The position numbers and the translations under genes were made by a program. From the NCBI GenBank assembly GCA_905221605.1, contig CAJNDS010000846.1, positions 502,501 through 555,000 on the forward strand: a stretch of 52,500 nucleotides of DNA. The letters run 5' to 3'. Position 1 is the first letter of the stretch. Every line of letters starts with the position of its first letter. The stretch is from Symbiodinium natans. Its lineage: Eukaryota; Sar; Dinophyceae; Suessiales; Symbiodiniaceae. Under the pieces are notes generated by a model. The model made no database searches. It saw only the letters and a program-made list of their open reading frames with translations, and was not told where the DNA came from. Positions 52,457-52,500 of this stretch are shown here, piece by piece.

Positions 52457-52500
52457 TTAAGCTGCACACCCCCCCCCCCCCCAACCCCCCCGCTTTTAAG

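Noticed and set aside
1-52500. tRNA genes, CRISPR arrays, bacterial operons, long terminal repeats
   Set aside because: I looked for GGTTCRANYCC-type B boxes, regularly spaced direct repeats, Shine-Dalgarno-led gene chains and paired long repeats, and found none.

Overview
The window reads as nuclear DNA of a dinoflagellate, probably a core, Symbiodiniaceae-like lineage. Evidence: GC near 50%; real coding sequence is cut into very short exons (37-370 bp); the best-resolved gene uses mostly GC and GA 5' splice sites rather than GT; most genes lie on one strand (+); TTTAGGG-type telomere repeats are present; long stretches carry only microsatellites and retroelement debris. No bacterial operon, CRISPR array, tRNA or attachment site was seen. 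Exons were found by eye from open frames, AG acceptors, GT/GC/GA donors and matching codon phase. Almost every gene is therefore partial, and its ends are approximate.

Layout. 0.2-0.6 kb: 3' end of an unknown + gene. 0.6-10.2 kb: sparse, with a few weak exons and a minus-strand terminal exon at 6.5 kb. 10.3-12.7 kb: an intronless, frameshifted superfamily-2 helicase-like pseudogene, very unlike its exon-fragmented neighbours. 13.7-15.5 kb: an AT-rich island, one good minus-strand exon and a large TTC/CTG microsatellite. 15.6-16.9, 18.4-19.9 and 21.3-22.2 kb: three multi-exon + genes of unknown function, the second with a membrane segment. 26.3-28.4 kb: a further + gene, followed after about 160 bp by a SOSS-B-like OB-fold gene (28.5-29.4 kb). 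31.6-33.9 kb: 3' half of another unknown + gene. 34.8 kb: a 5S rRNA-like relic. 40.0-46.6 kb: the clearest gene, at least twelve exons encoding a Pro/Tyr/Gly-rich N-terminus, a KH RNA-binding domain and a C-terminal helical module. 47.6-52.5 kb: repeats, with two inverted copies of one non-LTR retrotransposon, an AT-rich insertion inside one copy, several small foldback/MITE-like elements and tandem palindromes.

Two of the recognisable genes are nucleic-acid-binding proteins (a KH protein and a single-domain OB-fold protein). Their proximity is probably incidental, since dinoflagellate gene arrays are not functional operons. The most unusual objects are the helicase pseudogene (possible viral or mobile origin), the nested/inverted retroelement locus and the family of short foldback elements near the right end. 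The functional calls rest on motif recognition and were not checked against any database.
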